The notes under the pieces are model-generated. The model worked only from the letters and a program-made list of their open reading frames with translations, made no database searches and was not told where the DNA came from. A stretch of DNA of 5,752 nt. Source: Gemmobacter sp. (GTDB lineage Bacteria; Pseudomonadota; Alphaproteobacteria; Rhodobacterales; Rhodobacteraceae). Shown piece after piece: positions 5,388 to 5,752 of this stretch. The translations under genes were made by a program, and so were the position numbers. Numbering within the stretch: position 1 is the first letter of the stretch; every line of letters begins with the position of its first letter. The DNA lies in the NCBI GenBank assembly GCA_003509785.1, contig DOMY01000164.1, forward strand, positions 12,150 through 17,901. The letters run 5' to 3'.

Positions 5388-5401
5388 TTCAGGTGAAATG
5401 C

Positions 5402-5423
5402 AAAAGGCCGCCCGAAGGCGGCC
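5402..5423 (-). terminator. Intrinsic terminator of the ATP synthase zeta subunit gene
   Basis: On the minus strand GGCCGCC, loop TTCG and GGCGGCC form a perfect 7-bp stem capped by a stable UUCG-type tetraloop. TTTT (5405-5402) follows immediately, about 23 bp after the stop. A second small hairpin CCGCG-CTTG-CGCGG (5422-5435) abuts it. This separates the zeta gene from the methyltransferase gene that follows on the same strand. Confidence 0.88.
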
Positions 5424-5446
5424 GCGCTTGCGCGGTGCCGCCGAAA

Positions 5447-5752
5447 TCAGATCTCGGTCATCAGCTGGGCCTGGGCCACCGGCATCAGCTCTGCCAGCTT
5501 GGCGCGGATTTCGTCGGCGCTGGCCTTGTCGCCCAGATCGGCCGACAGCTTGCGCACGACATCCTCGATACCGGCCTCTTCGAAATCGGCCTGCACCACG
5601 GTCACGGCATAATCGGCCGCATCGGCGCCGGTCTTGCCCAGCAGGGCGGCGGCCCAGAGGCCAGCCAGCTTGTTGCGCCGGGCTTCGGCCCTGAACTGCA
5701 TTTCAGCATCATGGGCGAATTTGGATTCGAACGCGTTTTCACGCTCGTCGAA
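5447..5752 (-). CDS. ATP synthase inhibitor zeta subunit (DUF1476), 5' end cut by the window edge
   Basis: The frame is open from the right edge for 101 residues to TGA at 5447. It begins FDERENAFESKFAHDAEMQF, so an internal ATG at 5701 would give a truncated protein; only about three or four N-terminal residues are probably missing. The family core follows: AEARRNKLAGLWAA, LLGKTG, ADFEEAGIEDVVRKL. This matches DUF1476, the alphaproteobacterial zeta subunit first characterised in Paracoccus denitrificans. There it binds F1 through its N-terminal helix and blocks ATP hydrolysis, much like mitochondrial IF1. Almost the whole length (about 105 aa) is visible and nothing looks broken. It is a cytoplasmic four-helix protein in the known structures. 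Its promoter and ribosome site lie outside the window. In relatives it often sits beside purine genes (purC, purS), which could not be checked here. Confidence 0.9.
   Translation of the reverse strand, partial: FDERENAFESKFAHDAEMQFRAEARRNKLAGLWAAALLGKTGADAADYAVTVVQADFEEAGIEDVVRKLSADLGDKASADEIRAKLAELMPVAQAQLMTEI

Noticed and set aside
2437..5400. GTGAAATG shared by 2437-2444 and 5393-5400
   Set aside because: One common 8-mer between two intergenic regions of about 150 bp is expected by chance.
4897..5694. 265-codon plus-strand open frame spanning the methyltransferase and zeta genes
   Set aside because: It runs across two real genes and their terminator in the opposite sense, with no recognisable domain.

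Overview
The window looks like chromosomal DNA of a GC-rich alphaproteobacterium, most likely a member of the Rhodobacteraceae (Rhodobacter/Gemmobacter/Paracoccus-like). The reasons are the G/C-ending codon use and a gene set typical of that family: a DUF1638 protein, a stand-alone B12-binding protein, a stand-alone homocysteine methyltransferase, and the ATP synthase inhibitor zeta subunit (DUF1476). This placement is an inference from protein families, not a database result.

Layout: (1) 1-198, minus, the N-terminal part of a DUF1638 protein that runs off the left edge. (2) 384-1517, plus, a 377-aa calcium-binding protein with a CHRD-like His/EF-loop N-terminal half and seven RTX nonapeptides, probably exported by type I secretion. 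(3) 1551-1575, a hairpin that can terminate transcription from both sides. (4) 1607-2305, minus, a two-domain cobalamin-binding protein. (5) 2459-3547, plus, a PA0069-family radical SAM protein, probably leaderless. (6) 3615-4001, plus, a small membrane-anchored or exported protein of unknown function. (7) 4002-4287, a gene-free stretch with a 17-bp perfect inverted repeat inside a larger foldback, plus the terminator of the next gene. (8) 4288-5298, minus, a homocysteine S-methyltransferase (bmt/MetH N-domain type) with all three zinc cysteines. (9) 5402-5423, a textbook TTCG-loop terminator. (10) 5447-5752, minus, the ATP synthase zeta subunit, cut at its 5' end by the right edge.

The biological theme is a dispersed cobalamin-dependent methionine synthase. 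The homocysteine-activating domain (4288-5298) and the cobalamin-carrying domain (1607-2305) are separate genes on the same strand. The DUF1638 gene, a family I recall being linked to split methionine synthases in Rhodobacteraceae, lies on that strand too. The methyltetrahydrofolate-binding domain and a classical reactivation domain are not in the window and would have to be encoded elsewhere. Plus-strand genes (RTX protein, radical SAM protein, small exported protein) are interleaved between these minus-strand genes. The layout therefore alternates divergent and convergent pairs, with terminators between the convergent ones.

Nothing here is clearly a new system. The most useful leads are the split methionine synthase cluster with its interleaved genes, an 8-9 bp motif shared by its three upstream regions, the foldback element at 4036-4166, and the unusual CHRD-like plus RTX protein.
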